From positions 1 to 8,161 of the forward strand of contig JAGGZS010000213.1 of the NCBI GenBank assembly GCA_021161885.1: a DNA stretch of 8,161 nucleotides. The letters run 5' to 3'. Shown here one piece after another: positions 6,553-8,161 of the stretch. This stretch comes from a bacterium. Lineage in GTDB: Bacteria; Auribacterota; Auribacteria; Auribacterales; Auribacteraceae. Position 1 is the first letter of the stretch. Each line of letters begins with the position of its first letter. The notes under the pieces are model-generated. The model made no database searches. It was not told the origin of the DNA and saw nothing but the letters and a program-made list of their open reading frames with translations. Both the position numbers and the translations under genes were made by a program.

Positions 6553-7052
6553 TGAAAATAAATTTTTTTACTATATTTTTTATAATTATTTCATTTTTTT
6601 TACACGGATGCGCGTCTAATAAACAAACTAAACAGCAAGGCGCTGCTTTCAAGGTGGTAAAAGTAAACCGTTATCTTCGTATGAACACACTGCAGGGTAA
6701 AGGGTTTGATATTATCGGTCAAAAAAAACCGCGTGCTATTGGCAAAAACGATTTTTCTTTAGATTATGACAACCGTGGCGAGGAAATTATTGTTATCTGG
6801 AAATACAGGGGACCAGCATTACAAAATGCCCCGTTAAAACTTTGTTTCGATTACAGCTATCCTAATGATGAAAAAATATTCAGGGTTGAGGAAAAATACA
6901 GTTCTGTTGTTCCCGGCAGGTATGTCTTTAAATTCAGGAATACCGGAGACGACTATTATTCTAAAGGCGCAATTGAATCATGGCGTATTATCCTATATTA
7001 TGACGACCAGATAGTCGCTCAGAAAAAGTCTTCTTTCTTTGGCAAAAGTTGA
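6552..7052 (+). CDS. Lipoprotein of unknown function
   Basis: This encodes 166 residues. The lipoprotein signal peptide (1-19) is very phenylalanine- and isoleucine-rich, with lipobox LHGC and lipidated Cys20, followed by ASNKQTKQQG as a flexible tether. The mature part looks like a single mostly-beta domain: paired strands such as EEIIVIWKYRGP and LKLCFDYSYP, then KYSSVVPGRYVFKFRNTG (115-132) and the closing SWRIILYYDDQIVAQKKS. The pattern of a strand, Pro-Gly-x-Tyr-x-Phe-x-Phe, Asn-Thr-Gly and a final Trp-x-Ile strand suggests an immunoglobulin-like or other beta-sandwich domain, but I do not recognise a named family. The ATG overlaps the stop of the HELNH protease gene by one base and there is no independent promoter, so both are made from one message and may work together at the envelope. 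Confidence 0.8.
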   Translation: MKINFFTIFFIIISFFLHGCASNKQTKQQGAAFKVVKVNRYLRMNTLQGKGFDIIGQKKPRAIGKNDFSLDYDNRGEEIIVIWKYRGPALQNAPLKLCFDYSYPNDEKIFRVEEKYSSVVPGRYVFKFRNTGDDYYSKGAIESWRIILYYDDQIVAQKKSSFFGKS

Positions 7053-7229
7053 TACCTAATTTGCTCTCTACTTAATGATTTTTTTTTAAAAATTTACTTT
7101 TTACAAGATTTCATATAATGACTATAACTTTTTCATTATCCGAAAATTGCTTTGGCGCACATTGCTGTCTTGTTTATTTTTTCAGGTAAAATTAAAATTT
7201 TTTTATCTTGAAATTACAATTCAGGCAAA

Positions 7230-7258
7230 TTGACAAATAAGCTATTTTATGTTATACT
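7230..7258 (+). promoter_or_regulatory. Near-consensus sigma70 promoter for the PilZ gene
   Basis: TTGACA (7230-7235, six of six), a 17-bp spacer and TATACT (7253-7258, five of six). Transcription would start near 7265, about 40 bases before the ATG at 7305. This is the best promoter in the window, and its -35 coincides with a TTG codon that would otherwise be a possible start for the downstream frame. Confidence 0.8.
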
Positions 7259-7304
7259 AATTAATGTAGGTAACAATAAAAAAAGAAAGTGGAAATTCAA
7301 AAAA

Positions 7305-7928
7305 ATGAACCTGACAAGACCAAACCTAATATCAAAACAGGGCAAAAGTATCCCTGCTGAAGCAAAAGATATAAGCTACTCGGGAATAGGGTGCTACACA
7401 AATAAAGTTTTGTATTGCGGAATGAAGATGAACATAACCATTGATAACAATGTTCATACCGGACAGGTTATGCATGTTGCCAAAATAGATTCCTTAGCGA
7501 GTAAATACCATGTGGGTATGGCTTTTTGTGGTCGAAAAGATTCGAAGCAGAATATAAAACAATATGTTGATAAGCTATCTTTAAATACATACCGCAAACC
7601 ATCTGCTGATACAGTGAATGAAAAACGGCGCGATACAAGAAAATTTTTCGATCAGCCAATACAAATTTCCCTTAGCGAAACATCTGCCAATATTATCACA
7701 GAAAATAATTTTCATATTTCGAAAAACGGTTTTACTTGCTACGTCGACCAGTATGTGCCTCTTTTCAGGGAAATAGAAATAAAAATCAATTCCCATCAAC
7801 TAAAAGCACAAGAAAGTTCTCTTGAAGGAATTGTGGTAAAATGTGATAAAATAGAAGACTATTATGATTTAGCCGTATTCTGCCCACTATGCAACCTTGA
7901 GGAATTAACTGATTTATCTATTAATTAG
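7305..7928 (+). CDS. Protein with two tandem PilZ-like domains
   Basis: This encodes 207 residues from ATG 7305. The frame stays open back to TTG 7230 (232 residues), but that TTG is the -35 box of a strong promoter, so the ATG is preferred; its ribosome-binding site (AGTGGA, about 11 bases upstream) is weak. PilZ domains bind cyclic di-GMP through RxxxR followed by (D/N)xSxxG. Domain 1 (about 1-78) has DISYSG (22-27) and the strand pattern ending YHVGMAFCG, but no RxxxR in the translated part; in-frame codons just upstream would give KKRKWKFKK. Domain 2 (about 105-195) has RRDTR (108-112), a good RxxxR, but HISKNG (137-142) replaces the Asp with His; it ends DYYDLAVFCP. There is no signal peptide or membrane segment, so it is cytoplasmic. 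No output domain is visible. It probably tunes motility, surface or secretion functions by c-di-GMP, if binding is retained. Confidence 0.7.
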   Translation: MNLTRPNLISKQGKSIPAEAKDISYSGIGCYTNKVLYCGMKMNITIDNNVHTGQVMHVAKIDSLASKYHVGMAFCGRKDSKQNIKQYVDKLSLNTYRKPSADTVNEKRRDTRKFFDQPIQISLSETSANIITENNFHISKNGFTCYVDQYVPLFREIEIKINSHQLKAQESSLEGIVVKCDKIEDYYDLAVFCPLCNLEELTDLSIN

Positions 7929-7999
7929 TTTTCTCTTTCCGCCAATATTTTTTTATGCCTTTGTTCAAATGAAAAACATACACAACGCGTAATCTAATA

Positions 8000-8073
8000 T
8001 GGGGTTGTTGCAAAAGTATAGGGAAAATTTCTAAATTGGGGTTGTTGCAAAAGTATAGGGAAAATTTCTAAAT
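8000..8073. repeat. Perfect 37-bp tandem duplication of an IS-end-like sequence
   Basis: Two identical 37-bp units (8000-8036 and 8037-8073) each start with TGGGGTTGTTGCAAAAG and end with TTTCTAAAT; the match runs one base further. The GTTGCAAAA core after a G-run looks like a terminal inverted repeat of a DDE-type insertion sequence; IS6 members, for example, end GG...TGTTGCAAA. Only two units occur, so this is not a CRISPR. Confidence 0.85.
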
Positions 8074-8161
8074 TTCTGAAAAGTTGATTGATTTTTTAAA
8101 AATTATGTTTTTAGGGTATCTATTTTTGTTCTAAACTCGTTTTTACGCAGAAATTTTCTGC
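8038..8161. mobile_element. Probable edge of an insertion sequence running off the right end
   Basis: The element would start at the inner GGGGTTGTTGCAAAAG copy (8038) or the outer one (8001) and continue past the window. Inside it, on the minus strand, is a short frame ending at 8103 that could be the last residues of a transposase, placed as expected next to an IS end. The family is not assignable from this much. Confidence 0.5.
8103..8161 (-). CDS. Possible transposase C-terminal end (partial)
   Basis: The minus-strand frame enters from beyond the window and gives RKFLRKNEFRTKIDTLKT before the stop (TAA, 8103-8105). The basic composition and the position 65 bp from an IS-end-like repeat suit a transposase C-terminus, but 18 residues cannot identify a family. 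Another minus frame is also open for a similar length here. Confidence 0.3.
   Translation of the reverse strand, partial: RKFLRKNEFRTKIDTLKT

Noticed and set aside
7053..7229. Intrinsic terminator after the lipoprotein gene
   Set aside because: T-runs are present but no stem with GC pairs precedes them, so no terminator is called.
7264..7269. ATG at 7264 downstream of the strong promoter
   Set aside because: It is out of frame with the PilZ gene and is followed immediately by TAG.
8000..8073. CRISPR-like repeat
   Set aside because: The two units abut without a spacer and only two exist; IS-end duplication explains them better.
8147..8161. Palindrome GCAGAAATTTTCTGC at the right edge
   Set aside because: It has seven-base arms around a single T, but it is cut by the window end and lies inside the presumed transposase frame, so no separate function is claimed.

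Overview
The window is AT-rich (about one-third GC by eye) and comes from a bacterium with a Gram-negative type envelope. It encodes a porin-like outer-membrane barrel fragment with an N-terminal coiled coil, two lipoproteins with lipoboxes, and a PhoR-type sensor with a periplasmic loop. No gene fixes the taxon. The porin family, tandem PilZ protein and AT-rich composition would fit an uncultivated lineage such as Omnitrophota or a deltaproteobacterial relative, but this is a low-confidence inference.

Left part, minus strand (about 1-3196): a phosphate-type two-component pair, phoB then phoR, 13 bp apart. It is followed by a porin-like gene that stops after 194 codons, roughly where the first barrel strands of a full porin would begin. 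A 349-bp intergenic region (3197-3545) separates phoB from the divergent genes. It holds an inverted repeat with a T-tract on the phoB side and a 16-codon upstream ORF with a good Shine-Dalgarno on the other side.

Middle, plus strand (3546-4832): an AEC-family (auxin efflux carrier/malate permease type) transporter, followed 24 bp later by a small lipoprotein. The mature part of that lipoprotein looks like a free-standing subtilisin propeptide (inhibitor I9-like) domain. It converges on a minus-strand NAD-dependent sugar-nucleotide epimerase/decarboxylase (4842-5813). The 3' ends are 9 bp apart and share one hairpin that contains both stop codons.

Right part, plus strand (5866-8000): a membrane protein with an HELNH zinc-protease motif of the M50B-like type overlaps by one base (TAATG) a lipoprotein of unknown function. 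Next is a separately promoted protein with two PilZ-like domains, preceded by a near-consensus sigma70 promoter (TTGACA-N17-TATACT). The window ends in what looks like the edge of an insertion sequence, whose terminal 37 bp is perfectly duplicated in tandem.

Taken together this is mostly a cell-envelope neighbourhood: phosphate sensing, porin, lipoproteins, membrane protease, nucleotide-sugar enzyme and c-di-GMP-type effector. There is no clear defence system or CRISPR array. The least explained items are the HELNH protease/lipoprotein pair, the stand-alone I9-like lipoprotein, the PilZ protein with split motifs, and the duplicated IS end.
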